A DNA stretch of 64,000 nucleotides from CALLCD01 sp039196965 (lineage in GTDB: Bacteria > Pseudomonadota > Alphaproteobacteria > Caulobacterales > Hyphomonadaceae), in NCBI GenBank assembly GCA_039196965.1, contig JBCCUK010000018.1:20561-84560 (forward strand), read 5' to 3'. A program made the translations under genes and the position numbers. Shown one piece after another: positions 7,870-17,476 of this stretch. A model generated the notes under the pieces. The model saw nothing but the letters and a program-made list of their open reading frames with translations. It ran no database searches and was not told the origin of the DNA. Numbering within the stretch: position 1 is the first letter of the stretch; the number at the start of each line of letters is the position of its first letter.

Positions 7870-9702
7870 CTAGGACTTTATCTGGGGCGCAATCCGGATG
7901 TTGAGCTCTTTTAGCTGTTCCTCCCGGACAGGGCTTGGAGCAGCCATCATCAGATCCCTCGCCTGCTGGTTCATTGGGAACATCGTCACGTCACGGATAT
8001 TATCTGTACCAGCAATTAGCATCACGATCCGATCCACACCCGGCGCAATGCCGCCATGGGGTGGCGCGCCATACTGGAATGCGTTCAGCATGCCGCCAAA
8101 CTCAGCCTCAACGACATCGGGTCCATAGCCTGCGATCTCGAACGCCTTCAGCATGATATCCGGCCGGTGGTTCCGAATCGCACCGGACGACAGCTCCACG
8201 CCGTTACATACGATGTCGTACTGGTAGGCTTTGAGATCGAGGATCTCTTCATTGGAAGACGCACCTTCAAGCGCGTCTAAGCCGCCTTGCGGCATGGAGA
8301 ACGGATTGTGGGAGAAGTCGATCCGCTTATTGTCCTCGTCCCATTCATACATGGGAAAATCGACAATCCAGCAAAAACGGAAGACATCCTTTTCAACAAG
8401 GTCGAGGTCGTCGCCGACTTTCAGGCGCGCAGCACCGGCGAGCTTGTAGGCATCTGCCGCCTTGCCCGCAGAAAAGAAGATCCCGTCCCCGCTTCCCAGA
8501 CCGACATGGTCCAGAAATGCTGCAAGATGCTCGGCATCGAAATTCTTCAGAACAGGGTCCTGACTGTCGACACCGCCGCCTTCCGCGTCCTTCAGGCGCG
8601 CATATCCAAGCCCCGGGGCCTGCATCTCCTTTTTCGCCCAGCTGTCGAGATCGTCAAAGAATTTCCGAGACTTCTCAGCGGCAGATTTTGGTGCCGGAAT
8701 CGCTATGACTTTTCCGCCACCCTTGATGATCTTTGCAAAGATCGAAAAGCCGGTTTTGGAATCGTCTTTGAAGAAGTCTGTTACATCGACCAATTCGATT
8801 GGAATACGGAGGTCGGGCTTGTCCGATCCATACTTCGCCATCGCCTCGGCAAAGGGAATCCGGGGGAAAGGCCCCTCAGGCACCGTTCTTTTCTTGTCAT
8901 CCCAGTCAATGAAGTCCTCGAAGACGCCTCGCATAACCGGCTCGATGGCCTGGAAAACGTCTTCCTGGGTGACGAAGCTCATTTCAACATCGAGTTGGTA
9001 GAATTCGCCGGGTGAGCGGTCAGCCCTTGCATCTTCGTCGCGGAAACATGGCGCGATCTGGAAATAGCGGTCAAACCCCGACACCATAATCAGCTGTTTG
9101 AATTGCTGTGGTGCCTGGGGCAGCGCGTAGAATTCACCATGGTGTAGCCGGGAGGGAACCAGAAAGTCCCGAGCGCCTTCAGGGCTCGATGCTGTCAGGA
9201 TCGGCGTTTGATACTCTCTGAAGCCCTGCTCGACCATGCGGCTTCGGATCGATGCGATCACCTCGGACCGAAGAATAATGTTCTTGTGCAGAGTCTCGCG
9301 GCGAAGGTCGAGATAGCGGTGCGTCAGGCGAATATCTTCCGGATAGTCCGGCTCACCGAATACGGGGAGCGGCAGCTCTGACGCTTCAGACTGGATAGAC
9401 GCTTCCTTTACGCGCACTTCGATCTCGCCTGTCGCGAGGTTCTCATTCACCAGCTCGGGATCACGAGAGATGACCTCACCTTCAATTGTGATAACGCTCT
9501 CTGCGCGCAAACGTTCAACGACTGCAAACGCCGGAAAATCAGGATCGAAAACGCACTGTGTGAGCCCGTAATGATCCCGCAGATCAATAAACATCACCCC
9601 GCCATGGTCGCGGCGGCGATGCAGCCAGCCAGACAATTTCACGGATTGGCCAACATCGGCCTTGCGGAGGGCTCCGCAGGTATGGGTTCTGTATGCGTGC
9701 AT
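7870..9702 (-). CDS. aspS: Aspartyl-tRNA synthetase
   Basis: A 610-residue class II aminoacyl-tRNA synthetase of bacterial type. It has an N-terminal OB-fold anticodon-binding domain (GWLHRRRDHGGVMFIDLRD), the catalytic core with FRDEDARADRSPGEFYQLD (motif 2), a GAD insertion domain in the middle, and the C-terminal motif 3 segment GIAPGVDRIVML. The ATG at 9702 gives the usual MHAYRTHTCG start; an upstream in-frame start at 9729 is less likely. Many alphaproteobacterial AspRS enzymes also charge tRNA-Asn for GatCAB amidation. This cannot be decided from the sequence alone. It diverges from rnd. Confidence 0.97.
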   Translation of the reverse strand: MHAYRTHTCGALRKADVGQSVKLSGWLHRRRDHGGVMFIDLRDHYGLTQCVFDPDFPAFAVVERLRAESVITIEGEVISRDPELVNENLATGEIEVRVKEASIQSEASELPLPVFGEPDYPEDIRLTHRYLDLRRETLHKNIILRSEVIASIRSRMVEQGFREYQTPILTASSPEGARDFLVPSRLHHGEFYALPQAPQQFKQLIMVSGFDRYFQIAPCFRDEDARADRSPGEFYQLDVEMSFVTQEDVFQAIEPVMRGVFEDFIDWDDKKRTVPEGPFPRIPFAEAMAKYGSDKPDLRIPIELVDVTDFFKDDSKTGFSIFAKIIKGGGKVIAIPAPKSAAEKSRKFFDDLDSWAKKEMQAPGLGYARLKDAEGGGVDSQDPVLKNFDAEHLAAFLDHVGLGSGDGIFFSAGKAADAYKLAGAARLKVGDDLDLVEKDVFRFCWIVDFPMYEWDEDNKRIDFSHNPFSMPQGGLDALEGASSNEEILDLKAYQYDIVCNGVELSSGAIRNHRPDIMLKAFEIAGYGPDVVEAEFGGMLNAFQYGAPPHGGIAPGVDRIVMLIAGTDNIRDVTMFPMNQQARDLMMAAPSPVREEQLKELNIRIAPQIKS

Positions 9703-9762
9703 GGGATAATCCGGTCCTTTTCTCGGCACTGCAATTCGTGGCGCGCAAACGCGCAGCGCTTC

Positions 9763-9780
9763 TAGCCTTTGTCAAGGCTA
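9763..9780 (+). other. Perfect 7-bp hairpin in the rnd leader
   Basis: TAGCCTT (9763-9769) and AAGGCTA (9774-9780) form a perfect 7-bp stem around the tetraloop TGTC. It sits 18 nt upstream of the preferred rnd start (ATG 9799) and covers an alternative in-frame TTG at 9769. There is no U tract, so it is not a standard terminator. It could modulate translation or be an operator in the aspS-rnd divergent region. Confidence 0.35.
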
Positions 9781-9798
9781 TCGGCTACCCGTCAGCGA

Positions 9799-10974
9799 AT
9801 GTCGGATACAGTTTTAACCCCGATCACCGATCAGGATGAGCTTGAAGCGTTCTGCGATGCGCTTTCGGAGCACGATTTTATCTGTGTTGATACGGAATTC
9901 CACCGGGAAACGACGTATTGGCCGCAGCTCTGCCTGATACAGGCCTCGGCACCCGGTGTAGAGGGGCTGATAGATCCGCTCTATGATAATCTCGATATTG
10001 GCCCATTCCTGCAGCTTATCTCTGAAGAATCACGTGTGAAAGTGTTCCATGCGGCGCGGCAGGATCTGGAAATCTTCAATCGGCTGATTGGCTATCCGCC
10101 GGGCCCGATCTTCGATACGCAGATTGCCGCCATGGCTCTAGGGCTCGGCGATTCGATTTCTTACGACAATCTTATCCAGCGCATGCTCCGCGTCTCGATA
10201 GACAAATCAAGCCAGTTTACGGACTGGATGCGCCGTCCTCTAAGCCCGAAGCAGCTGAACTATGCCATGGGCGATGTCACCCATCTCAGAGACGCATATG
10301 TGAAGATGCGCGTTCAGTTGGAAGGGCTGGGCCGGCTACATTGGGTCATTGAGGAAATGGCCGTACTAGAAGATGCGGAGCTGTACGACACATCTCCGGA
10401 AAACGCTTGGCAGCGCCTGAAAATCCGCAAACCCAAGAAGGAGTATACCGCCCTGCTGGCTGCCGTTGCCGGTTGGCGGGAGGCCCGGGCACAGGAGCTG
10501 GATCGGCCACGGCGGCGGATACTCAAGGATGATGCAATCTATGAAATTGCCGAGCAGAAGCCTCGCTCCGCAGACGCCTTTGACAGATTACGATCGGTGC
10601 CCAAGGGCTTTGCCAATTCGCGCCATGCAGAGGGATTGCTGGTTACCATCCAGGAAGCGATAGACGATCCTGAAACGCATGCGCCGGAGCTTCCAAAGCG
10701 GAAGCAGAATGCGCAAATTCCGGCCGGCGCACCGGAAATGCTGAAAGTCCTGTTGAAACATGTAAGCGATGAAGCTCAGGTGGTTCCTCGCCTCATCGCG
10801 AATGCAGCGGATATCGAACGCATTGCCCGGGGCGACAACGAGAATATTGCGGCGTTCAAAGGCTGGCGAGAAGACGTCTTCGGACAGCGCGCACGGGACT
10901 TGTTATCAGGAAAACTGGCGCTCTCATTCGAAGATGGCCAAATTCGCCTTTTTGAAACTAGCTCCAATCGGTAA
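9799..10974 (+). CDS. rnd: Ribonuclease D
   Basis: A 391-residue 3'-5' exoribonuclease of the DEDD superfamily. Exo I (FICVDTEFHRE, with D and E), Exo II (VKVFHAARQDLEIF) and Exo III (YAMGDVTHLRD, DEDDy Tyr and Asp) are all visible in the first 190 residues, followed by HRDC-type helical domains. It trims the 3' ends of tRNA and other structured RNAs. The ATG at 9799 is preferred over a TTG at 9769 that lies in a hairpin. It diverges from aspS and overlaps the convergent ppx by 17 bp. Confidence 0.95.
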   Translation: MSDTVLTPITDQDELEAFCDALSEHDFICVDTEFHRETTYWPQLCLIQASAPGVEGLIDPLYDNLDIGPFLQLISEESRVKVFHAARQDLEIFNRLIGYPPGPIFDTQIAAMALGLGDSISYDNLIQRMLRVSIDKSSQFTDWMRRPLSPKQLNYAMGDVTHLRDAYVKMRVQLEGLGRLHWVIEEMAVLEDAELYDTSPENAWQRLKIRKPKKEYTALLAAVAGWREARAQELDRPRRRILKDDAIYEIAEQKPRSADAFDRLRSVPKGFANSRHAEGLLVTIQEAIDDPETHAPELPKRKQNAQIPAGAPEMLKVLLKHVSDEAQVVPRLIANAADIERIARGDNENIAAFKGWREDVFGQRARDLLSGKLALSFEDGQIRLFETSSNR

Positions 10975-12451
10975 TATGGGATTTCAGATCGAACAGGTCG
11001 GCGGCATTACCAAGCCGGCGCTCAACATCGCTCGATAGCATATCTGCGTTTTGGGTATGCACCCTTAATACAAGCGCGCCTTGGGAAATCTCGAGCTTCG
11101 ACGTCTTCAGCACATCGGCCGACCGCCCCGAATAGACTGCGCCCAGGCGCATAACTGCGCCAACTTGCCGGGCCAGTTTAACATATTGTTTGTCCAGCAA
11201 CTCAGTCAGCGCCGACCGTGGCTCAAAGTTTCGGGCGTAACGAGTGCCCGTCGCTAGAGCAACAAACGCGCGTTCCAAATGATCGATGTTGGCATAAGGC
11301 CCGCGCAGAGCATGGTCATACGCCATGTCAGCTCGGTGATCGGGATGAAAACGGGCACCTGTATCGGCAAACATACACGCTGCCGCGAGGATCCGCGTTT
11401 CTATCAAACGCTCACCAAAAAGATCTTCCGGCGGGCGAATAACCGGTAGCATCCAATGGAACAGTTCATTGGCAAAGCGCTGCTGACTGTCATTAAGATC
11501 GAGATAGAGGCATATCGAATCGAGCAGGGCGTCACGGCCATTAGTGATGTGTTCAAGCGCGTCGAAAACAACGCCCTCCCTCAGACCGTGGGACGACACG
11601 ACAACTTCTTCAAATCCACCGATGTGAAAGGTCTCAGACAGAATAATCCCGGCATATGGCAAAACGTCGAGACGCTTCTGGCTAGCCTTTGCCATGCGCT
11701 GTCTGATGACCGGATCATCCGACTGGGTTGCCTCGTGAATAAGTGAGATCGCACTTGCATTCATTCGGTAGGCGTGGAGCTGCTGCAAGGGGTACTTCGT
11801 CAGTCCCATATGTAGCTTCGCAAGGGCACGCCAGGCACCGCCGACGATATAGAGCTTCCGTCCTTGCTCGGACAGCAAACTCGATTTCTCAAGCTTCCGA
11901 CGAACGCGCTTACGAAGCTCTGTACTACCCTCTCCTGCACGCAACATAGCGAGCGGTCCAAGAAGGTGTGATTCCGCCGATGCCACCTGTCCGTTTTCGA
12001 TTGTCGCGAATTCCAGACTGGAGCCGCCCAAATCACCAACGATTCCGGCAGCCTCGTGTAGGCCTTCGGCGACCCCTTTCGCAGATAGAAGAGCTTCATC
12101 GCTACCCGTAAGAACTTCGATCGGATGGCTAAGTGCAGCAATTGCATCGGCGAGGAATTCCGGCCCGTCCTCTGCTGTACGAACAGCGGCGGTTGCCACC
12201 GCCTTCACCTGCTCGACAGAGAGCCCCTGCAAGATCGCGCTGAAGCGCCTTAAGACCCTCAACGCATTCTCTTTGCCGGTTACGGAAAGGCGTTTTGTCT
12301 CGGCGACTCCCAAGCCGAGGCCCGCCATGACGCGCTCATTATAATGCGGGAGGAACGCACGGCCCGACACATTGTAGATTACCATGCGCACCGAGTTTGA
12401 CCCGATATCGACGACAGCAATCTGAGTCTTGGAGAGATGGAGCGGTTTCAC
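10958..12451 (-). CDS. ppx: Exopolyphosphatase / Ppx-GppA family phosphatase
   Basis: A 497-residue ASKHA-fold phosphatase. The N-terminal phosphate-binding motif VVDIGSNSVRMVIY and the second motif GDLGGSSLE are clear, and the C-terminal half carries an HD-like helical domain. It hydrolyses terminal phosphates from polyphosphate and possibly pppGpp. The GTG start at 12451 overlaps the stop of ppk1 (GTGA, 12448-12451), so synthesis and breakdown of polyphosphate are encoded by a translationally coupled pair. This order, with hdaA next upstream, is conserved in Caulobacter-type genomes. Confidence 0.94.
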   Translation of the reverse strand: MKPLHLSKTQIAVVDIGSNSVRMVIYNVSGRAFLPHYNERVMAGLGLGVAETKRLSVTGKENALRVLRRFSAILQGLSVEQVKAVATAAVRTAEDGPEFLADAIAALSHPIEVLTGSDEALLSAKGVAEGLHEAAGIVGDLGGSSLEFATIENGQVASAESHLLGPLAMLRAGEGSTELRKRVRRKLEKSSLLSEQGRKLYIVGGAWRALAKLHMGLTKYPLQQLHAYRMNASAISLIHEATQSDDPVIRQRMAKASQKRLDVLPYAGIILSETFHIGGFEEVVVSSHGLREGVVFDALEHITNGRDALLDSICLYLDLNDSQQRFANELFHWMLPVIRPPEDLFGERLIETRILAAACMFADTGARFHPDHRADMAYDHALRGPYANIDHLERAFVALATGTRYARNFEPRSALTELLDKQYVKLARQVGAVMRLGAVYSGRSADVLKTSKLEISQGALVLRVHTQNADMLSSDVERRLGNAADLFDLKSHITDWS

Positions 12452-14607
12452 TTAAGGGCCGGCTGGGCTGGTTTCAGTCGAGGAGGCTCCTGAAGCTCCG
12501 GAGCGCTGCCACGGCCTGAAAAGCTCGGATGTTCCATGAAGTAATGGTGTGCACAGAAGCCCCTTTCATCTGCCCCGCGCACCACCCGCTGGTATGCCCC
12601 GTCACTGTTGAGCAACCAGGTTTGCTCATTGTCGTTCAAATTCGCCACCATGATCTGATTGAGGATCTGACGATGTACTGTGGCATTCTTGATCGGGACC
12701 ATCGCTTCGACCCGGCGCTTCAGATTACGCGGCATCCAATCGGCTGAACTGATAAATACCTTGGCCTTGCCCGATGGCAGGTCATGGCCATTTGCAAATG
12801 CGACAATTCGTGAGTGCTCCAGGAAACGACCGACAATGCTCCTGACTTCGATAGTTTCAGAAAGACCTTTCACACCCGGCCGAAGACAACATATACCTCG
12901 TATCACAAGCCGGATGGGCACATTGGCTTGGCTTGCCTCGTAGAGTGCATCAATGAGATCGCCATCCACAAGCGAATTCATTTTTGCCCAGATGCCCGAA
13001 GGCTTCCCGGCCTTGGCATTTTTTGCTTCGGCCTTGACCATGTCGATCAATGACGGTGCCAGCGTGACAGGCGACATAGTAATTTCTTCCATGCCCGGAT
13101 CGCGGGCCGGAGGTTCACGGAAGGCAGTCACATAATTGAACAATCGACCAGCATCGCGACCTAGCACAGGATCGGCGGTGAACAGCGAAAGGTCCGTATA
13201 GATACGGGCCGTAATAGGATGATAGTTGCCGGTGCCAAAGTGCGTATATGATCGCAAAGCGCCGTCTTCCCGCCGAATGACAAGGCTTACTTTCGCATGG
13301 GTTTTATAATCGATGAAACCATAGACGACCTGAACACCAGCGCGCTCTAGATCTCTGGCGAGCCGCAGGTTTGTCTCTTCGTCAAATCGCGCTTTAATCT
13401 CGACAAGAGCGGTCACCGCCTTACCAGCCTCGGCGGCCTCTATAAGCGCATTCACGATGGGAGAATTCACAACCGTTCGGTACAGCGTCTGTTTAATGGC
13501 AACCACATCCGGATCACCAGCGGCCTGCCTCAGAAACTCCGCCACCACGTCAAAAGATTCATAAGGATGGTGGACGAGAATATCTTTCTTGCGAATAGCG
13601 GCAAAGCAGTCCCCGCCATGCTCCCTTATCCGCTCAGGGTACCGCGGCTCATACGGCAGGAATTGGAGATCGCGGCGTTCTGAGGTGATAAGCTCATCGA
13701 GTTGAGCAAGGCCAATCATACCGTCAATCGTCACGATATCGTTAGGTTCCGCTTCTATTTCCTGCAGAATAAAGTCGCGAAGATCCGGAGGCGCATCATG
13801 GTTGATCTGAATACGTACAATCCGTCCTCGACGGCGTTGGCGCAGCAAAATTTCGAACTCTCTGATCAGATCCTCAGCTTCATCATCGATTTCAATGTCT
13901 GAGTCTCTCAGTATGCGGAAAAGGCATCGGCCTTCTTCCTTAAAGCCTGGATACAGCCGGTCCAGAAAAAGCGGTATCACCTGTTCCAGTGCGATGTATC
14001 GAATAGTCGTGGGCGCTTTGTCTGGCAGGCGAATGAACCGTTTGGCAAATGGCGGCAACGAAATCAGTGCCGTTTCCGTTTCATTGGTGGACTCCGACGT
14101 AAGTTTCAGCGCTAGGGCAAATCCGCGGTTCGGGACAAATGGAAAGGGTTGGGCCGGATCGACAGCCCAGGGTGTGAGTATGGGAAGGATTGAGTCGTCA
14201 AACGTCTTCTCCAACCATGCCATATCGCTCTTACGCAGCTTGTCTGGCAGGATCAGTTTAATGCCCGCTTCGGAGAGGGACTGACGAATCTCCTTCAACC
14301 GAACCTGCTGCTCAGCCATCAGGGCTTCAGCCATGGTCTCGATCTTCCGAACCTGTTCGTCTGGGGAGAGGCCATCCTGGCTACGCGTCTTTATCCCAGC
14401 GCGCTTCTGCTCACGAAGCCCCGCATATCGCACCATATAGAATTCATCGAGATTGTTCGCCGAGATCGACAGGAACCGCAGGCGTTCGAGTATCGGATGA
14501 TCCGTATTGGCGGCCTCCTCAAGTACGCGCGCGTTGAAGTTTAACCATGATAACTCCCGATTTATAAAGCGTTCAGGCGAACGGTTAATCGGATCCATAT
14601 CGGCCAT
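12448..14607 (-). CDS. ppk1: Polyphosphate kinase 1
   Basis: A 719-residue enzyme that polymerises ATP gamma-phosphate into polyphosphate. The N-terminal FINRELSWLNFNARVLEEA motif, the middle domain, and the two phospholipase-D-like C-terminal domains are visible; the autophosphorylated His lies in the SYTHFGTGNYHP motif. The ATG at 14607 gives MADMDPINR; a GTG at 14616 would add three residues. It forms an operon with ppx downstream and probably with hdaA just upstream. Confidence 0.95.
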   Translation of the reverse strand: MADMDPINRSPERFINRELSWLNFNARVLEEAANTDHPILERLRFLSISANNLDEFYMVRYAGLREQKRAGIKTRSQDGLSPDEQVRKIETMAEALMAEQQVRLKEIRQSLSEAGIKLILPDKLRKSDMAWLEKTFDDSILPILTPWAVDPAQPFPFVPNRGFALALKLTSESTNETETALISLPPFAKRFIRLPDKAPTTIRYIALEQVIPLFLDRLYPGFKEEGRCLFRILRDSDIEIDDEAEDLIREFEILLRQRRRGRIVRIQINHDAPPDLRDFILQEIEAEPNDIVTIDGMIGLAQLDELITSERRDLQFLPYEPRYPERIREHGGDCFAAIRKKDILVHHPYESFDVVAEFLRQAAGDPDVVAIKQTLYRTVVNSPIVNALIEAAEAGKAVTALVEIKARFDEETNLRLARDLERAGVQVVYGFIDYKTHAKVSLVIRREDGALRSYTHFGTGNYHPITARIYTDLSLFTADPVLGRDAGRLFNYVTAFREPPARDPGMEEITMSPVTLAPSLIDMVKAEAKNAKAGKPSGIWAKMNSLVDGDLIDALYEASQANVPIRLVIRGICCLRPGVKGLSETIEVRSIVGRFLEHSRIVAFANGHDLPSGKAKVFISSADWMPRNLKRRVEAMVPIKNATVHRQILNQIMVANLNDNEQTWLLNSDGAYQRVVRGADERGFCAHHYFMEHPSFSGRGSAPELQEPPRLKPAQPALK

Positions 14608-14621
14608 GGAGGTCACTGCCC

Positions 14622-15320
14622 TTACGTGTCGTCAAAAAGAGTGCGTGTATCAGCCCCCTCTTCAAGCACACTCCTTGCCAAATGAACACTCGGTGCCCGG
14701 CCTGAAACCGTGATCGCTTCGTCCAGTCTGCGAACATAATCTTCAATGGCTTCATATGATTTGTGAATGCGTATGGCGATATACCGTGCTTCCTTTGGCT
14801 GCAGGCGAATAAATCGTCGCCTGCACGCTGCCTCAAGCCGGAGTAGGATCATCTCATCATCGGGACCCGTAATCTCTACCGCCGTGACATTGGCCAGTCG
14901 GGATGAAAGGTCTGGAGACGAGCTTACCCAATTCGCCGGGTGAGCGCGTGCCGTCATCAACAATCGATTGCCATGGTTCGATGCGAGATTGATCAAGGCG
15001 AGCAAGTTGGCTTCGTTTGTCACTTGATCAGCCAGATCAATAACAAGGTTGGCGGTAGCCATGTCACCAATCGTCTCTGCACCGGCAGCATCGACCTCCT
15101 GACAGTCGACGACGCGCCCATCGGCCTCACCTGCCCAGACATGTGCAATCAAACCCAGACCACACATAGGCGGACCAAAAACACAAAACAGATTGGACGG
15201 CCAGTCTTGCCACGCCATTGCTGCCGTCACAGCGGCTTCATTGGACGCCGTAACGATCAGATCTTCGCGCGACGGCTTGTTCTCTGGAAAGGCCAGTCTG
15301 AGCTGTGTAGGCTCAACCAT
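14622..15320 (-). CDS. hdaA: HdaA, regulatory inactivator of DnaA
   Basis: A 232-residue DnaA-related AAA+ protein. Its N terminus has QLRLAF (residues 6-11), a beta-clamp-binding motif of the Hda type, which supports the ATG at 15320 over an upstream in-frame start. The Box VII arginine segment (DLSSRL) is kept. The Walker A loop is atypical: GPPMCGLGL lacks the usual Lys and Ser/Thr. E. coli Hda also departs from consensus, but this is a stronger change. The role by family is to stimulate ATP hydrolysis by DnaA at the loaded clamp and so limit replication re-initiation. The neighbourhood (ppk1 downstream, DUF2066 and purM upstream) is the standard alphaproteobacterial hdaA context. Confidence 0.88.
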   Translation of the reverse strand: MVEPTQLRLAFPENKPSREDLIVTASNEAAVTAAMAWQDWPSNLFCVFGPPMCGLGLIAHVWAGEADGRVVDCQEVDAAGAETIGDMATANLVIDLADQVTNEANLLALINLASNHGNRLLMTARAHPANWVSSSPDLSSRLANVTAVEITGPDDEMILLRLEAACRRRFIRLQPKEARYIAIRIHKSYEAIEDYVRRLDEAITVSGRAPSVHLARSVLEEGADTRTLFDDT

Positions 15321-15334
15321 GGGATCGCCCGCCC

Positions 15335-16342
15335 CTAGCGTATCGCGGCGACCGCTGATGTCATGACCCAACCCGCAGGATCGGCATCAAGTTCCACACC
15401 GCGCTGCCTCAAATCGATTTGTAGGCGATCCGTATCACCAGCGAAAGCGAAGTTCACAACAGCGCCATCTGAAGAGATCGCCTTTATCTGAAAATCCGAA
15501 ACGAGCGGCGACCGAGCCAATGCACTGCGCAAACTGTTCCACTCCGGCAGTGACGTGTAGAGCACCGTCGCTTCAGAGAGCGTACGTGCGCCGGACCGTA
15601 TAATGGACTGCCGCTTCCAGGTTTCGTCGAGCAGAGCTGAGGCAGCCTCAACGGCCTCCTCCATTGTGGCAACACGTCGAGTGGTTCCGACCGGAACAGT
15701 CCCGGCAGCCGTCAGGATAGAGAGTGTTGCGGCAAATGCGCCTTCCGCACCGCTGAGTTCAGCGACGATCGCGCGCCTTGCACGAGCGCTTCCGACCTCG
15801 CCCAGAACCTCTTCCCAAGTCAGATCGCGGGAGTATGGCAGCGTTGCGGTGACCCAGGGCGCGAGCGCGCCGACGTTTTGCTCGCCCCAGGCCAACTGCC
15901 ACTCTCCGATCAAGCGGTCGCGCGCCACCGGAACCAGAAGCCCGGTTGGTGCCTGGGTATCAATGAACGGAACATTCAGCTGCTGAAGGTATGTCCGAAC
16001 CGCCTGCGGGTTCAGGACCGCAGATAATTTGGCAATGTAGCGTCCCCCGCCCCGCGTCTCTTCCTGCACATCGACAGCCGCCGCCAAGCGGTCTGCCAGC
16101 AATTGATCGACGGTCAAGCTGCTACTTTGAAGACGGTCTTCCTCCACTGTGATTCGCTCGATCATGCGCCGTGTCCCCTCCAGACGGGCGTAGGCAAAGG
16201 CGTTCTGCTGGGCCTCAATGACACTGGCGGCTGTTTCATCAACCGCAATGTCTTTCACCGTGTAGAGGCTTCGCGTGTCTGCCATCGCCGCGAAACAGGC
16301 CAACTGAATGACCAAAAGCATCATTAGAACAGGTCGAATCAT
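15335..16342 (-). CDS. DUF2066 domain-containing periplasmic protein
   Basis: A 335-residue protein with a signal peptide (residues 1-21, cleavage after AMA) and a DUF2066 domain: the segment LYTVKDIAVDETAASVIEAQ is followed by repeated AFAYAR-like helices and alternating beta/helix elements. No catalytic residues are known for the family. DUF2066 genes lie between purM and hdaA in many alphaproteobacteria, as seen here. The ATG at 16342 is clear and is divergent from purM. hdaA starts 14 nt after its stop, so the two are probably one transcript. Confidence 0.88.
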   Translation of the reverse strand: MIRPVLMMLLVIQLACFAAMADTRSLYTVKDIAVDETAASVIEAQQNAFAYARLEGTRRMIERITVEEDRLQSSSLTVDQLLADRLAAAVDVQEETRGGGRYIAKLSAVLNPQAVRTYLQQLNVPFIDTQAPTGLLVPVARDRLIGEWQLAWGEQNVGALAPWVTATLPYSRDLTWEEVLGEVGSARARRAIVAELSGAEGAFAATLSILTAAGTVPVGTTRRVATMEEAVEAASALLDETWKRQSIIRSGARTLSEATVLYTSLPEWNSLRSALARSPLVSDFQIKAISSDGAVVNFAFAGDTDRLQIDLRQRGVELDADPAGWVMTSAVAAIR

Positions 16343-16447
16343 CGACGAACCTCCGAACTTGTATGCCTTTACTAGCAGTCTGCGATCTCAGCCGAAACCA
16401 CTTCGGTGACTAGCCGACCGAGTGTTCCACATGTAAACGCCGGGATG

Positions 16448-17476
16448 ATGACAATTTCGAACCAGAAACCGCTATCCTACAGTGACGCAGGTGTCGACAT
16501 TGAGGCAGGTGATGCCCTTGTCGACGCCATAAAGCCGTTGGCCGCAGCAACGAAACGCAAAGGCGTGATGGGGGGGCTTGGCGGCTTTGGCGGCCTTTTC
16601 GACCTCAAAGCGGAAGGTTGGAAGGACCCCGTACTCGTTTCAGGCACGGATGGTGTGGGCACAAAGCTAATGCTCGCATTCGAGACAGGCAACCACGCCA
16701 CCATAGGTATAGACCTCGTCGCGATGTGCGCGAATGATGTGCTTGCTCAAGGCGCAGAACCACTGTTTTTTCTTGATTATTTCGCGACCGGGAAACTTGA
16801 GCAGGGAACGGCAGAGAAGATAATTGCGGGCATTTCCGAAGGGTGCCGCCAAGCAGGTTGTGCGCTCCTTGGGGGTGAGACTGCCGAGATGCCCGGTATG
16901 TACCCTGAAGAGCATTACGACCTTGCTGGGTTCGTGGTGGGGGCGGTTGAGCGGGACGCTATTTTGCCGGATTTCAACAGGATGACGGCAGGCGATGTCC
17001 TCATCGGCCTTCCCTCTTCCGGCCCCCATTCGAATGGATACTCACTCATACGTGCCTGCCTTGAGCGTTCTCCCGTGGGCCTCGACGAGCCAGCACCGTT
17101 CGCGTCTGACGCAAGTTTGGGAGAAGCGCTGCTGACACCAACCCGGCTATACTCTGAGGCCTGCCTGCCACTCATCAAAGAGGGTCTGGCAACCGGCCTT
17201 GCGCATATCACCGGTGGAGGTCTGGTTGAGAATCCACCACGCATGTGTCCGGACAAGCTTCAGCCGATGATTGACTATGGATCATGGACGCCTCCACCGG
17301 TGTTCGACTGGATCCAAAGCGTTGGAGCCATCGAGCCGCAGGAAATGAAGCGCACCTTCAATATGGGCATCGGGATGATCATCGCCGTACCGGCGGATCG
17401 TGCCGATGCAGCTTTGGGACTTCTGAACGAGGTTAGAGAAACAGGTTTCGTTATCGGTGAGCTTGCCCCAACGTGA
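16448..17476 (+). CDS. purM: Phosphoribosylformylglycinamidine cyclo-ligase (AIR synthetase)
   Basis: A 342-residue PurM. It cyclises FGAM to 5-aminoimidazole ribonucleotide with ATP in purine synthesis. Recognisable motifs are SYSDAGVDIEAG at the N terminus, VSGTDGVGTKL, GIDLVAMCANDVL, LLGGETAEMPGMY and ITGGGLVENPPR. The start is uncertain among ATG 16448, ATG 16445 and GTG 16406; the family begins a few residues before YKDAGVDI, which favours 16448. It overlaps purN by 4 nt (GTGA). Confidence 0.96.
   Translation: MTISNQKPLSYSDAGVDIEAGDALVDAIKPLAAATKRKGVMGGLGGFGGLFDLKAEGWKDPVLVSGTDGVGTKLMLAFETGNHATIGIDLVAMCANDVLAQGAEPLFFLDYFATGKLEQGTAEKIIAGISEGCRQAGCALLGGETAEMPGMYPEEHYDLAGFVVGAVERDAILPDFNRMTAGDVLIGLPSSGPHSNGYSLIRACLERSPVGLDEPAPFASDASLGEALLTPTRLYSEACLPLIKEGLATGLAHITGGGLVENPPRMCPDKLQPMIDYGSWTPPPVFDWIQSVGAIEPQEMKRTFNMGIGMIIAVPADRADAALGLLNEVRETGFVIGELAPT

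Noticed and set aside
8287..9015. A 242-codon plus-strand ORF inside aspS
   Set aside because: It lies antisense to the clear aspS frame and has no recognisable domain; long shadows are expected in GC-rich genes.
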